A stretch of 64,000 bases of DNA from positions 8,246,001-8,310,000 of the forward strand of contig NZ_CP108464.1 in NCBI RefSeq assembly GCF_036226405.1. Direction: 5' to 3'. Shown one piece after another: positions 39,462-48,677 of the stretch. The number at the start of each line of letters is the position of its first letter. The stretch's first letter is position 1. A program made the translations under genes and the position numbers. The notes under the pieces are model-generated. The model searched no databases. It saw nothing but the letters and a program-made list of their open reading frames with translations, and was not told where the DNA came from. This DNA is from Streptomyces sp. NBC_01260. GTDB taxonomy: Bacteria; Actinomycetota; Actinomycetes; Streptomycetales; Streptomycetaceae.

Positions 39462-40011
39462 CGCGGCGGACCAACCCGCACGTCCGGCGGCCGGACGGCC
39501 GAAGCGGGCCGAAGACGTGAACGGTTCGTCGGGTACGCCGTCGCAGGACACCTGCCCCCTCCAGGACCGGGGCTGCCAGGCTGCTCGGCGACAGCCTTCG
39601 TGGCAGTTGCTGTCGAGGCACTCGACGTCGGCAGGTGAGGTCGAGTACTGCCGGTGCACCTGTGACGCGGTGGTAGTCCTTCGGGAGGGCGAACTCGCGG
39701 CATTTAAATCTGGCGGTGCCTGTCCTACCTCTGAACAGCACAACGGAGAGCCCGGAATCCACAGGACCCGCGACTCGGGAACGGTCCTGTCCGGGCGCCT
39801 GAGGCGATGCCGCGGTTTCGGCTTCGTCCCGCCGGGTGAGCGCTCACTGATGCCCCGAGGAGGAAGCCCTCCCGGCTGTCGCTCCACCCGCGAAGTGGCC
39901 CGGCCAGGACACATCGGCGTCGCCGTGATCGATGACACTCCGCGAGATCTGCCCAGCCGGGTCGCCGGTCCACCGACCCGGCAACTCGTAGGAGCCGATA
40001 GATTCCGGAGC
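39462..40011. other. 550-bp region without a recognised gene
   Basis: No reading frame here resembles a known protein on either strand. A small AT-rich patch (ATTTAAATC near 39702) breaks the otherwise high GC, consistent with decayed inserted DNA. Confidence 0.4.
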
Positions 40012-40446
40012 ATGATCGTTGAGGCCGAGATTGTTCACGAGACGACCGATGAACTGGTGGAGGCGTTTGCCCGTCTTCTTCCGCAACTGTCCTCCAGGGC
40101 CGTTCCTCTGGACCATGAGGCAGTGAGGACCTTGACGGACTGCAGCACCAATACGTTGCTGGTGGCCCGGGGCGAGGGCGTGATCGTCGGGATGCTGACG
40201 CTGGTGATGTCACCCTTGCCGTCCGGTCTGCGGGCTCACATCGAGGACGTGGTGGTCGACGCGGGCGCACGTGGCCACGGCGTCGGCAGGGTTCTCATCG
40301 ACCGGGCCCTCGAATCGGCGGCGGACGCAGGAGCGCGGACGGTCGACCTGACGTCGCGTCCATCGCGCGAGGCAGCGAACCGACTCTATGAACGAGCGGG
40401 ATTCCAGCAGAGGGATTCGAAGGTCTTTCGATTCACCCTGGACTGA
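40012..40446 (+). CDS. GNAT N-acetyltransferase
   Basis: 144 aa from ATG 40012. Compact single-domain GNAT: HIEDVVVDAGARGHGVGRVLIDRAL holds motif A (GARGHGVG binds acetyl-CoA pyrophosphate) and EAANRLYERAGFQQRDSKVFRF motif B. Substrate unknown. Confidence 0.85.
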   Translation: MIVEAEIVHETTDELVEAFARLLPQLSSRAVPLDHEAVRTLTDCSTNTLLVARGEGVIVGMLTLVMSPLPSGLRAHIEDVVVDAGARGHGVGRVLIDRALESAADAGARTVDLTSRPSREAANRLYERAGFQQRDSKVFRFTLD

Positions 40447-40754
40447 TGGTCCTGCGTCTCAACCGATACGAGAGAGGGGGAGCGGGACGACCTCAGCAGA
40501 ACCGCATTACCAGGAGCCGAGGTCACGGGCACACCGAGTCCTGGTGCGTACCTTCAACCCACCACACCGACCGACGGCTTCCCGCCCGTCACAGGCTCCT
40601 GCTCCCCGGGCTGCCTCGCCGACCGGGCAACCGGACACCTCGTTCTCCGCATGGCCGACCGGCTCTGCGATGCGTCGGCGGCAGCGGCAGGCGATTCGGC
40701 CCCGCGTCGTGGCGTGCAGTCAGGGCGCGGAGACGCTGAAGTGCCACGGATCGC
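40447..40754. other. 308-bp intergenic region, nothing recognised
   Basis: Lies between the convergent GNAT (+) and AraC (-) genes. No hairpin of note or convincing small ORF. Confidence 0.4.
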
Positions 40755-41546
40755 TCAGCAGTTGCGGCTGCGGCCGACGCCCTGGCGGCTCGCGGCGAAG
40801 CGGGACGGGGGCAGGCCGAAGGTGCGCGTGAAGGCCGCGGTGAACGCGGCGGGAGAGGCGTAGCCCAGACGGCCACCGACCTCGCTCACCGACGCGGTCC
40901 GCAGCAGCGGAACGGCCGCGAGCAGCCGGGCGCGGGCCCGCCAGACGGCAGGGCTGTCGCCGGCCTCGGAGCGGAAGCGCCGGGTGAAGGCCCGTTCGCT
41001 CATGGCCGTCCGTGCGGCCCACGCGGCATTGGTGACACCCGCGTCCGGGGCGGCCAGATACGCGCGGCAGAGCCTCGCGAGGTCGGCGGAGGCGGGAAGC
41101 CCGACATGGAACGGGAGCGGGGCGCGCTCGGCGATCTCGTGGAGGAGGAGCGCGGCGATGGCTCCCTCCCGCCCGGACAGGCCGTAGTCGATCTCGAACC
41201 CGACAGCGACCAGGAGCAGCTCGCGCAGCAGCGCCGAAACGTCTACGACCGTGCAGGTCACGGGCCACCACGGGACGGCATCCGGCTCGATGTACAGACT
41301 CCTGGTGCTCACTCCCAGCATGTGGACCCGATGACGGGTGGCGGCCGGGATCAGCACGGCGCGTTCGGGCGGAACGGTCCAGGTGCCCTCGGCGGTGTCG
41401 ACGATCATGACCCCGGTGGCGCCGTAGAGGAACTGCGCGCGCCGGTGCTCGTGCCAGTCCAGTACGTGGCCGGGCGGGTAGTCGGTGCCGATCGGCAGGA
41501 CGGCCCGGTCGGCGTGGTCGACGTCGGCAAGGGGGACGTTCTTCAC
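40755..41546 (-). CDS. AraC-family regulator with N-terminal cupin
   Basis: 263 aa from GTG 41546. Cupin half (GHVLDWHEHRRAQFLYGATGVMIV, VLIPAATRHRVHMLG) and an HTH pair (TNAAWAARTAMSERAFTRRF, SPAVWRARARLLAAVPLL, VSEVGGRLGYASPAAFTAAFTRTFG). Divergent from the TauE/SafE gene, probably its regulator. Confidence 0.85.
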   Translation of the reverse strand: MKNVPLADVDHADRAVLPIGTDYPPGHVLDWHEHRRAQFLYGATGVMIVDTAEGTWTVPPERAVLIPAATRHRVHMLGVSTRSLYIEPDAVPWWPVTCTVVDVSALLRELLLVAVGFEIDYGLSGREGAIAALLLHEIAERAPLPFHVGLPASADLARLCRAYLAAPDAGVTNAAWAARTAMSERAFTRRFRSEAGDSPAVWRARARLLAAVPLLRTASVSEVGGRLGYASPAAFTAAFTRTFGLPPSRFAASRQGVGRSRNC

Positions 41547-41631
41547 CCGTCCATCCTACTGGCCGGGACGCGAAGGAATCGTGCTGACCATCGAATGCGA
41601 GCAGCCCGCCCGTGCTGGTGGAGTGGGGCCC

Positions 41632-42435
41632 ATGGACGTTGTGGCATTGACAGGGATCGGACTCCTCACAGGGATGACGACGGTGTTGTTCGGCTTCGGC
41701 GGCGGATTCGTCGCGGTGCCGGTCGTCGTGTGGGCGGACGCCGCACTCGGCGCGGACGCGATGCGGGTGGCGACGGCCACCTCGGCTCTGGTGATGGTGG
41801 TGAACGCGGGCTTCGCGACCGCAGTCACACCGCGGCGGGTGCTCCGCACGCTCCGCGGCAGCGGCACGCTGCTCCTCCTCCTGGCAGTCGGCGCCTCGGC
41901 CGGAGCGGTCGCCACTCGGGTCGCCCCGGCCGATCTGGCCCGGTGGGCCTTCGTCGCGTACGTCGCTCTCACCATCGCCGACCTGCTCCTGCGCCCGGGA
42001 TTCCTGCGCCCGCACACGGGAGGCGAGGCGGCCCCCGGCGCTCCGCGTCCGCTGCCCGCCGTCCTCGGCGCGCCGGTCGGGGCGGTCGCGGCCTTCCTCG
42101 GCGTGGGAGGCAGCGTCATGACCGTCCCCGCGATGCGGCGGGCCGGGCACACGATGCAGGTGGCGACCGCCCTGGCCAACCCCCTCACCCTCGCCATCGC
42201 GCTCCCGGCCACCGCGGTGTCCCTGTGCGGCGCCGTGGTCCCCGCCGCCATGGACGCGCATGTGCACCTGGCCGGTCTCGTCGACCTCCGCGCCGCCTCG
42301 GCTCTGCTTCTCGGAGCACTGCCGGTGATCGCGGTGCTGCGGAGGCGCCCGCCACGGATCCCCGACCGTACCCATGCCTGGGCGTACATCGGGCTGCTGG
42401 CCATGGTGACGGTCGCGATGCCGCTCGCGGCCTGA
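41632..42435 (+). CDS. TSUP/TauE-SafE family membrane exporter
   Basis: 267 aa from ATG 41632 with GGAGTGGGG upstream; a GTG at 41581 is an alternative. Eight or so membrane helices in two related halves, with the family glycine motif (TTVLFGFGGGFVAVPVVV; AAFLGVGGSVMTVPAM). Such proteins carry sulfite, sulfonates or other organic anions across the membrane. Probably regulated by the divergent AraC protein. Confidence 0.8.
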   Translation: MDVVALTGIGLLTGMTTVLFGFGGGFVAVPVVVWADAALGADAMRVATATSALVMVVNAGFATAVTPRRVLRTLRGSGTLLLLLAVGASAGAVATRVAPADLARWAFVAYVALTIADLLLRPGFLRPHTGGEAAPGAPRPLPAVLGAPVGAVAAFLGVGGSVMTVPAMRRAGHTMQVATALANPLTLAIALPATAVSLCGAVVPAAMDAHVHLAGLVDLRAASALLLGALPVIAVLRRRPPRIPDRTHAWAYIGLLAMVTVAMPLAA

Positions 42436-42534
42436 GCCAAGGCTGTTCCGTAATCCCGTGGGGAGTTCGTGCGCCCCGTTCGCCGTCAGCCAAGCCGGTC
42501 GCGACCGGCGGTGGGGCAGCTACAGGATGCCCGT

Positions 42535-43233
42535 ATGCAACCGATCTTCGTACTCGTGCACAGTCCGTCCGTGGGTCCCTCCACCTGGAACCCGGTGGCC
42601 GAACGGCTGACCGCCAAGGGACATCAGGTACGCGTGCCGTCCCTGCTGCACGTGGGCGCCGGTGAACCACCGTTCTGGCCGCGGGCTGCCGAAGCCGTCC
42701 GGGCCGGCCTCCAGGGCGTCCCCACGGATCACCCTCTCATCCTGGTGGCGCACAGCAACGCGGGTCTGTTCCTCCCGTCCGTCCGCTCGGTGCTGGACCA
42801 TCCGGTGACCGGCTCGGTCTTCGTCGACGCCGCGCTGCCGGCCCGCACCGGGCCGACTCCCGTTGCCCCGCCCGAACTGCTGGATTTCCTCCGTCCGATG
42901 GCAGTGAACGGCACACTGCCGCGCTGGACCGACTGGTGGGACGAGGCCGACATCGCGCCCATGTTCTCCGGGCCGGCGATGCGCCGGAAGGTCGTCGCCG
43001 AGCAGCCCAGGCTCCCGCTCGCCTACTACGAGCAGCACATCCCGGTCCCCGAGGGCTGGGACGACCACCCCTGTTCGTACCTGCTGTTCGGCCCCCCGTA
43101 CGAGGACATGGCCACCGACGCCCATGAACGCGGCTGGCGGACCGCGCACCTGCCCGGAGCTCATCTGCACCAGATCGTCGACCCGGTCGGGACGGCACGG
43201 CAGCTTCTCGAACTGACCGTCGGAGAAGCCTGA
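42535..43233 (+). CDS. Alpha/beta-hydrolase-fold protein
   Basis: 232 aa from ATG 42535. FVLVHSPSVGPSTWNPVAERL gives the oxyanion region, VAHSNAGLFL the nucleophile Ser in a relaxed elbow, and LPGAHLHQIVDP the His. No signal peptide. Substrate unknown. Confidence 0.75.
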   Translation: MQPIFVLVHSPSVGPSTWNPVAERLTAKGHQVRVPSLLHVGAGEPPFWPRAAEAVRAGLQGVPTDHPLILVAHSNAGLFLPSVRSVLDHPVTGSVFVDAALPARTGPTPVAPPELLDFLRPMAVNGTLPRWTDWWDEADIAPMFSGPAMRRKVVAEQPRLPLAYYEQHIPVPEGWDDHPCSYLLFGPPYEDMATDAHERGWRTAHLPGAHLHQIVDPVGTARQLLELTVGEA

Positions 43234-43271
43234 CAGCTATGCGACCCCCGTCCTCTCCGGTGAGGCTCGTT

Positions 43272-43309
43272 GGTTTGCCCCGCCCCCTCGCTCGGGGGCG
43301 GGGCAAACC
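43272..43309. terminator. Bidirectional terminator
   Basis: A perfect 16-bp stem (43272-43287 with 43294-43309) around a 6-nt loop between the convergent hydrolase and HIT genes. Confidence 0.85.
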
Positions 43310-43350
43310 TGCCTGCTGATTCCCCATTCACCGGGCGATCTCCTTCGGGT

Positions 43351-43830
43351 TCAGGCCATCGAGCGCAACTGGTCCAGTTCGCTGCCAATCGCATCCCGCA
43401 ACACACCGTGCTGCGGACCGAGCCTGAACCGCTCGTCTCTCCACCGGTCACGCGGATAAAGCCACACCGGCGCACCCACCCGATCGGCAGTCTCCCACTC
43501 GAACCGCGGCCAGACATGGGCGTGCAGGAACGGGTCCGTGTTCCCCAGGATTTCCAGATTGACCCGACGAAAGGCCGGGTCCAGCCGTCGGCAGGCCCGC
43601 TCAACCGCTTCGCCCAACTGGTCCATGCCGGACAGGAACGACAGCCGCTTGGCCTTCGGCAGGTCGGACAGCCGTTGAACATTCGGTTCATCCACGAGGA
43701 GAACCGAATAGCCCGGGAGGAACTGAACGTCGCCGATCACCGCAAACCCCGACTCAAGCCGCCGCAGCACAGTGGGGTTCTCGCCCCGCAGCGCAGTTCC
43801 GATGCGATCCGTTCGCCAATCACCAGTCAC
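43351..43830 (-). CDS. HIT-like diadenosine-polyphosphate hydrolase
   Basis: 159 aa from GTG 43830. The HIT signature is present near the end as LHAHVWPRFEWE (H-x-H plus a following aromatic), preceded by LEILGNTDPF; the N-terminal FLPGYSVLLVDEPNVQRLSDL is the usual HIT strand pair. It probably hydrolyses dinucleotide polyphosphates. A TTAGGT box 7 bp before the GTG and no ribosome site suggest a leaderless mRNA. Confidence 0.8.
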   Translation of the reverse strand: MTGDWRTDRIGTALRGENPTVLRRLESGFAVIGDVQFLPGYSVLLVDEPNVQRLSDLPKAKRLSFLSGMDQLGEAVERACRRLDPAFRRVNLEILGNTDPFLHAHVWPRFEWETADRVGAPVWLYPRDRWRDERFRLGPQHGVLRDAIGSELDQLRSMA

Positions 43831-43904
43831 AGCCGAAACCTAACGAGCTCGAGCACGGAATGGGGCGAGACGCCGAGGGTCCCGGCGGGGCTTGGTGTTC
43901 ACAT

Positions 43905-44075
43905 CTGCCTTACCGGGATCAGGTCCAGGGTCTGCTGATGGGAGAGTAAGCCAGCGATGGCCTGGACGATGTCGCTCATGTGCTCTCGGCGACCGAGACG
44001 CGGGCCACAGACCGCCAGTTCTTCAGATGGGCAATGCCGTGGTCGAGGACTCCAACGCCGTGCTCACACCAGTCA
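43905..44075 (-). pseudogene. C-terminal remnant of an IS5-like DDE transposase
   Basis: Minus strand reads GVLDHGIAHLKNWRSVAR and, after a frameshift, RREHMSDIVQAIAGLLSHQQ. This is the end of DDE_Tnp_4-type transposases common in Streptomyces. The rest is missing. Confidence 0.65.
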
Positions 44076-44083
44076 CGCCAAGA

Positions 44084-44497
44084 TCACTCCCCACGCGGCC
44101 GGTCGTGTTGGAACCGGTCTCCGGGCCCTGGGATGAAGGCGGGGTCGATGCCAAGCGCAACAACGCCTGCGCGTACGGAGTGTACGAAACGCTTGATCTC
44201 GTCCACCAGGAGATCCCAGGCGACGGGAGAAGTCCGCACGCCTGGCTCAAGGCTGGATCCGACGTTCCACCCCTCTTCGGACCGCACGATCCAGATCAGC
44301 CCGGGATCCGCGGACATCGAGCGGCCGACGCCCCACGCATCGCCCACGCGCATGGCCACACGTACGGCCGGACACACCGCCGCAACCCTCTTCGCCGCCT
44401 CCGGAGCCGCTCCATAGACATCGATTTCCATACGTGTGGCAGCGCGGTGCCAACGGCCTGTGGTCTCCTGGCCCACTGCGTCCACGGTCCTTGTCAT
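44084..44497 (-). CDS. Hypothetical protein
   Basis: 137 aa from ATG 44497. Soluble, with strands such as MEIDVYGAAPEAAKRVAAVCPAVRVAMRVG and LIWIVRSEEGWNVG, and a helical end (AWDLLVDEIKRFVHSV). No family recognised; it lies just downstream of a transposase relic. Confidence 0.45.
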   Translation of the reverse strand: MTRTVDAVGQETTGRWHRAATRMEIDVYGAAPEAAKRVAAVCPAVRVAMRVGDAWGVGRSMSADPGLIWIVRSEEGWNVGSSLEPGVRTSPVAWDLLVDEIKRFVHSVRAGVVALGIDPAFIPGPGDRFQHDRPRGE

Positions 44498-44735
44498 CTG
44501 GTCCCGGGTCTCCCGCGGGTGCAGAGGGGGGACGTTCCCCATACGCGGACGACGCGGCGAGGCAGAACTCATCGGCCGTTCGGGCGGAACCCGTACCCGC
44601 ACCACCAACGGCGGGCCTGCAAGGGCACGTTTCGAGGGCCTGGCGGACCGGAGCCGCCATCGGCAGCGCTGCGCGAACACGAACACACGGAGAGTCCGTT
44701 GTCCTCGCCGCGCCACCGACGGCCACGCACAGCCC

Positions 44736-45617
44736 TCAGTCAGGACGTGCGGCGAGACCCATGGACGAGAGGCGTTCCGGGTCATTCACCGTAATGATCT
44801 CGACGATCCGGCCATCGGCCACGGTGCACGCGATCACGCCCAGCAGCTTGCCGTGCGCGTTCCACACCACGACCCCGGGGCGACCGTTGACGAGGGCGCG
44901 GCGCGCAGTCGCCACGGCACGGGCGCCGCGCTGGACCCTGCGGGCCACCTCGGCCGCCCCCGTCCTGACGACCACGCCACGCGGGGTGTGCGAGCTCAAC
45001 GTCACGTCCGGGTCGAGCACCCGCAACAGCGCCTCGAAGTCTCCGCCCCGCGCCGCCGCGAGGAACGCTTCGACCACGGGGCGCTGCTGCTGCCGCTCAT
45101 CGGTTGGACGAGGCGTGTCCTGCACCTTCCGACGGGCCCGGCTGGCGAGCATCTTGGCGGCGTCCGCGGATTTGCCGATGATCTGCCCGATCTCCTCGAA
45201 CGGCACCGCGAACATGTCGTGGAGCACGAACGCCAGCCGCTGGGTGGGATGGAGCGTGTCGAGCACCACCAGCAGCGCCAGCCCGACCGATTCGGCGAGC
45301 AGCGCGTCGTCCTCGGGCGCTCCGTCTCCGTCCTCCATCACCACCAGTTCGGGCAGCCGGTCGTCGTACGACGCCTCGGGCCGGGTCTTGCGCGAGCGCA
45401 GCGCGTCGATGCAGACCCGGCCGACCACGGTGGTCAGCCAGCCGGCGAGGTTGTCGATCGAGGCCGGGTCCTGGCGGGACAGCCTCAGCCATGCCTCTTG
45501 CACCGCGTCCTCGGCGTCGGCCCGCGATCCGAGCATCCGGTGGGCCACTGCCACGAGGCGCCCGCGCTGCTGCTCGAAGGCTCCTGCCAGGGCTTCGTCC
45601 GGAGCTGGTCCGGTCAT
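44736..45617 (-). CDS. sigJ: ECF sigma factor, SigJ/ECF41 type
   Basis: 293 aa from ATG 45617 with GGGAGG upstream. Region 2 (RGRLVAVAHRMLGSRADAEDAVQEAWLRL), region 4 (LHPTQRLAFVLHDMFAVPFEEIGQIIGKSADAAKMLASRARRKV pattern) and a C-terminal SnoaL-like extension (VVEAFLAAARGGDFEALLRVLDPDV, ending ITVNDPERL). The extension acts as an intrinsic anti-sigma element in this class. The expected neighbouring oxidoreductase (carboxymuconolactone type) is not present here. Confidence 0.85.
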   Translation of the reverse strand: MTGPAPDEALAGAFEQQRGRLVAVAHRMLGSRADAEDAVQEAWLRLSRQDPASIDNLAGWLTTVVGRVCIDALRSRKTRPEASYDDRLPELVVMEDGDGAPEDDALLAESVGLALLVVLDTLHPTQRLAFVLHDMFAVPFEEIGQIIGKSADAAKMLASRARRKVQDTPRPTDERQQQRPVVEAFLAAARGGDFEALLRVLDPDVTLSSHTPRGVVVRTGAAEVARRVQRGARAVATARRALVNGRPGVVVWNAHGKLLGVIACTVADGRIVEIITVNDPERLSSMGLAARPD

Positions 45618-45789
45618 GTTGCTGCCTCCCTCAAGCGAGTTCCGTCATGGCTATGACGAGCCCGGAGGGGCCGAGGTAACCGATGTACGAGCAACCTGAT
45701 CGAACCACGCACGACGAACCGGCTCAAGGCTCCGCGGCACCGAGCAATGGCAGGACCGCTGCCGTCGAGGACCAGGCTGCCGCCGACGG

Positions 45790-46939
45790 TTCAGTGACTT
45801 GCTCGCCTCGGTGATCGCGAGATTGCGGATCGCCGTGTAGTCGATGCCGTAGTAGCGCTCGTACAGCGTGCTGCCGAGCAGTTCGGCGGCGACCCGCGCC
45901 GCCGCGAGGAACTTCGGTGTGAAGGTGCCCATGAAGATGTCCGGGGCCAACTCCTCGACCAGCGGCGCTCCGGCTTCGGCCTGCCGGGTGAGCACGCTGA
46001 GTTCGCGGATCAGCGGGTCGGGCAGGATGGTGCCGGGGAACGCCCGCACGGCCAGTTCGCCGAGCTGACGGAGCGCGGAGAGGGCAGGCTCGTGATCCTG
46101 ATCGGCGACGCGGTCTGCGGCGACCGCACGGACCCAGGGCAGTTCCTCGACGTGCACCTGCCTTTCGAGGCTGAGCAGGAGCAGCGAGCGGCGGTTGCGC
46201 AGCGCCCGGTAGTTCGCGGCCATCAGGGTGCGCAGTGCCCCGTCCTTATACGCCCGCGCATGGGTGGAGGCGACCAGCTGCGGCACCAGTTCGGCCAGTA
46301 CCTCCGCCGAGGGCACCACACCGCGTTCCGCGAACGTACTGATCGGAGCGCTCGGAGCCGCCTCCACGACGCGCCGCTCCGCCGCCGGGACCACCGTCCC
46401 CGCAGGCAGCCCGGTCCTCCAGGGCGTCGCGCGTGGAGTCGTCCGCGATCAGCGGTGCCACATCGGCCGCACCGGTCTGCTGCGGAAGTGCGGACAGGCG
46501 GTGCAGCACCGGCTCGGCGAGCACGTGGTGCGAGGGCTGGACAGCCTGCGCCGCCTGCCGGGCGCGCAACTCGCGGTGCCGCACGGAGCCCGGACGGTCG
46601 CGCCGGCGAACCATGGATTCCGCCGCGTGACGCAGCAGCCCGAGCCGGCGCGCGTCCAGAGGCCGGCCGGCGACGCGGCCTCGCGCTCGTACGGCTGGAG
46701 CGGGCCCTCGGCACTCGCTGCGGAGATGGCGAACCCGCCCCGTACGACTTCCGGAGTCACCCAGGCGGGAAGCCCCGCCACCCGGTGCGCGATCCGATGC
46801 TCAGGCGGCCCTCGGCCACTGCGGAGAGCACTGCTCGCCAGCGGGCCAACTGGTTTGCGGCGCGGGCTCGGATGTCGGCCTCGCTATGGGGCGGCGAGGT
46901 CAGGAGGGCCTGGGCCGGCACGGGCCGGGGAGAGGGCAT
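45790..46939 (-). pseudogene. Decayed long gene of unknown family (several frameshifts)
   Basis: Consecutive minus-strand pieces in different frames appear to belong to one protein: IRARAANQLARWRAVLSAVAE (46.9 kb), WVTPEVVRGGFAISAASAEG with PLQPYEREA (46.7 kb), SALPQQTGAADVAPLIADDS (46.45 kb) and VLAELVPQLVASTHARAYKD through YERYYGIDYTAIRNLAITEAS (46.3-45.8 kb). I cannot name the family; similar long Streptomyces proteins exist to my recollection. At least three frame changes make it non-functional. Confidence 0.55.
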
Positions 46940-46990
46940 GGATTCGCCGGAGTGGGCGGAAGGCTGCTGCTCAGCGTTGTCGTTCGCAGG

Positions 46991-47063
46991 CCGGCGTGGC
47001 AGGTTCCGCCCCTGCGCCCTCCGGGTCCCGAGCCCGGTGCTCTGGATGCTGAGCTACACACCG
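46991..47063 (-). tRNA. Proline-tRNA-like sequence (anticodon CGG) with degenerate D and T loops
   Basis: The minus strand folds into a complete 73-nt cloverleaf: acceptor CGGTGTG/CACGCCG (one G-U), D stem GCTC/GAGC, anticodon stem CCGGG/CCCGG around CTCGGGA (anticodon CGG, Pro) and T stem GCAGG/CCTGC. But the T loop is GGCGGAA instead of TTCRANY and the D loop lacks the GG pair, so the elbow contacts are absent. Stems are perfectly paired, which argues for a recent decay or an unusual tRNA. CCA is not encoded. Confidence 0.5.
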
Positions 47064-47135
47064 ATGGAGGCGAGAGCAGACGTCTGTCCGGAGCCCGTAC
47101 AAGCACATTTCCAGGGCCCCGGACAGGCTCCGGGT

Positions 47136-47387
47136 TCAGGCTGTCCGGGACCGGACCGGGAGCCAGGGCGCGGGCAGGAGCGGCACGATGTCGTACTGGT
47201 AACACGGCGCTGTGATGCATTGCTTGGGCGCGGGGACACAGGCATAGCCGATGGGCGCGACGACGGTGGCGCACGGGTTCGCCCGCGACACCGCGGAGCT
47301 GTCCGCAGCGTGTGCGGGACCGGTCGAGGTGAGAGGCAGGGCGGCGAGGACGATCGCCGTCCCAGCGCGTAGCAGGTTCTTGATCAC
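47136..47387 (-). CDS. Small secreted protein with four cysteines (start uncertain)
   Basis: About 83 aa if GTG 47387 is used (TTG 47414 adds nine residues). A signal peptide (NLLRAGTAIVLAALPLTSTG followed by PAHA) precedes a short mature part with four Cys (NPCATVVAPIGYACVPAP, KQCITAPCYQYDIVP) suggesting two disulfides. No ribosome site is evident for either start. Family unknown. Confidence 0.45.
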   Translation of the reverse strand: MIKNLLRAGTAIVLAALPLTSTGPAHAADSSAVSRANPCATVVAPIGYACVPAPKQCITAPCYQYDIVPLLPAPWLPVRSRTA

Positions 47388-47414
47388 GGGCAACAGGCAT
47401 AGCGGCTCCGCCAA

Positions 47415-47824
47415 CCAGGGGGAAGTCCATGGAAGGCCAAGTCACCCGTCTGGCCGAGCGGTCAGCGTTTTCGGTGGGCACGCAAGCCGACGACCGATCA
47501 GGCCGCGCCGGGCCCGGCTTGCAGCACGGTCAGCACCGGACCTGACCGTGCCGTATCGTCGACCAGCCGTTCCACTGAGGCACGTTGAGGTCGCCGGGCG
47601 CCGGGCCACCGTCCCGGGCATCGGCGGCAGGCGTCACGAACCAGCATTCCGAACCCCTGGCCCGCACTGCGGCGGACCCACGGCGTCCCCGCTTGTCCGC
47701 AGCCCGTCCAGGCTCCTGGAGGATCAGGCGAAGGCCCTGTTCACGTCCGGCGAGTACCCGGTGAGCGGCCAAGTTCGAGGCACATTGCGAGACCGGTCCA
47801 CCCAGGAGCCGGCCCGGCGATAGC
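47415..47824. other. 410-bp region without a recognised gene
   Basis: No frame resembles a known protein; probably decayed DNA upstream of the APH fragment. Confidence 0.35.
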
Positions 47825-48223
47825 GTGACCGACATGATGGCTGAGGACGAGCCGGACATCGACTTCGACCTGGCGGCCCCGGGACGCCCCCTCTGGGACG
47901 TCGCCATGACCGCCCGCTACTGGGCTCCCATGCTCGATCCCGCATCTGCCGCCGCCCTCTACCCCCCAGGTTTGGACGCACCCGCACGGCTGCGGATCCT
48001 CGCCGACAGCTACGGCCTCTCCCGGCGGGAACGCGCCGAGCTGCCCGGTGTCATCGAACAGGCCACCCAGACCTGCCGGGACTTCGTCGCCGACCGTGTG
48101 GCCGACGGTGACCCGATCTACGTCCAGACGCCGACCGAGCGCGGTGGCTGGGAACGCTGGGACCGCATGCAGGCCTGGTTGGTCACCCACCGCGAGACGT
48201 TCACAAACGCCCTGCTGCGCTGA
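47825..48223 (+). pseudogene. C-terminal fragment of an APH-type phosphotransferase
   Basis: The open frame (132 aa) begins at the metal-binding segment (DIDFDLAAPGRPLWDVAMTA) and runs through LRILADSYGLSRRERAELPG to the normal end (LVTHRETFTNALL). The ATP lobe and HGD catalytic loop are missing upstream. A GTG at 47825 after a TAGCGT box might still drive expression of the fragment. Confidence 0.6.
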
Positions 48224-48429
48224 CCGACTGAGACCTTGAAGAACAAGTCCAGAGAGCGTTTTGTCCTGGCAGGGGCGTTTGAGAAGCAGTCGGTCAGGCG
48301 TGAGTTCCGGCAACACTTCCACACGCGAAATCTGGAGCTCGGTGACCGCGCACGGCTTTACGGAACTCCGGGCCAGCAGGAGCGCTCGTGTCCGCGCTGC
48401 CCGGCGCTGCGGACTTCCCCAGACCGCGG

Positions 48430-48640
48430 CCCCGGTTGATCGAGGTCGCCCGCAACCTCTCCGAGCGCACAAGGAGCCAAGATGAATGGTTGGCTCGGCG
48501 AGATCCCAGGACTCCAGGTCAGTCTCATCAAGGCCAACGAGAAGCTTGCTGCCCCGACCGCAGCTTGGAACGGTCACGCAGCAACGGCCAGAGCGGACCC
48601 ACCGACCTCGGCATGCCCGTCAGCACCAGACCGCGATGAC
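48430..48640 (+). pseudogene. Frameshifted C-terminal tail of a site-specific integrase
   Basis: Three frames in succession give VARNLSERTRSQDEW, NGWLGEIPGLQVSLIKANEK and SGPTDLGMPVS. This is the coiled-coil tail and final DLGMP motif seen at the end of Streptomyces tyrosine integrases (NLxxRIxEAxxxGWLGEVEGLxVSL). The catalytic domain is absent. Identification is from memory of that tail. Confidence 0.5.
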
Positions 48641-48677
48641 GGGTCTACTCAAGCCCGCGCCTGCCGACTCGGAGGAG

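Noticed and set aside
39462..40011. A gene between the MFS exporter and the GNAT
   Set aside because: No frame on either strand resembles a known family and no ribosome site or conserved pattern was found.
44434..45699. Two overlapping plus-strand frames over 400 codons opposite SigJ
   Set aside because: They are antisense to a complete ECF41 sigma factor and read as Ser/Arg/Ala-rich shadow sequence.
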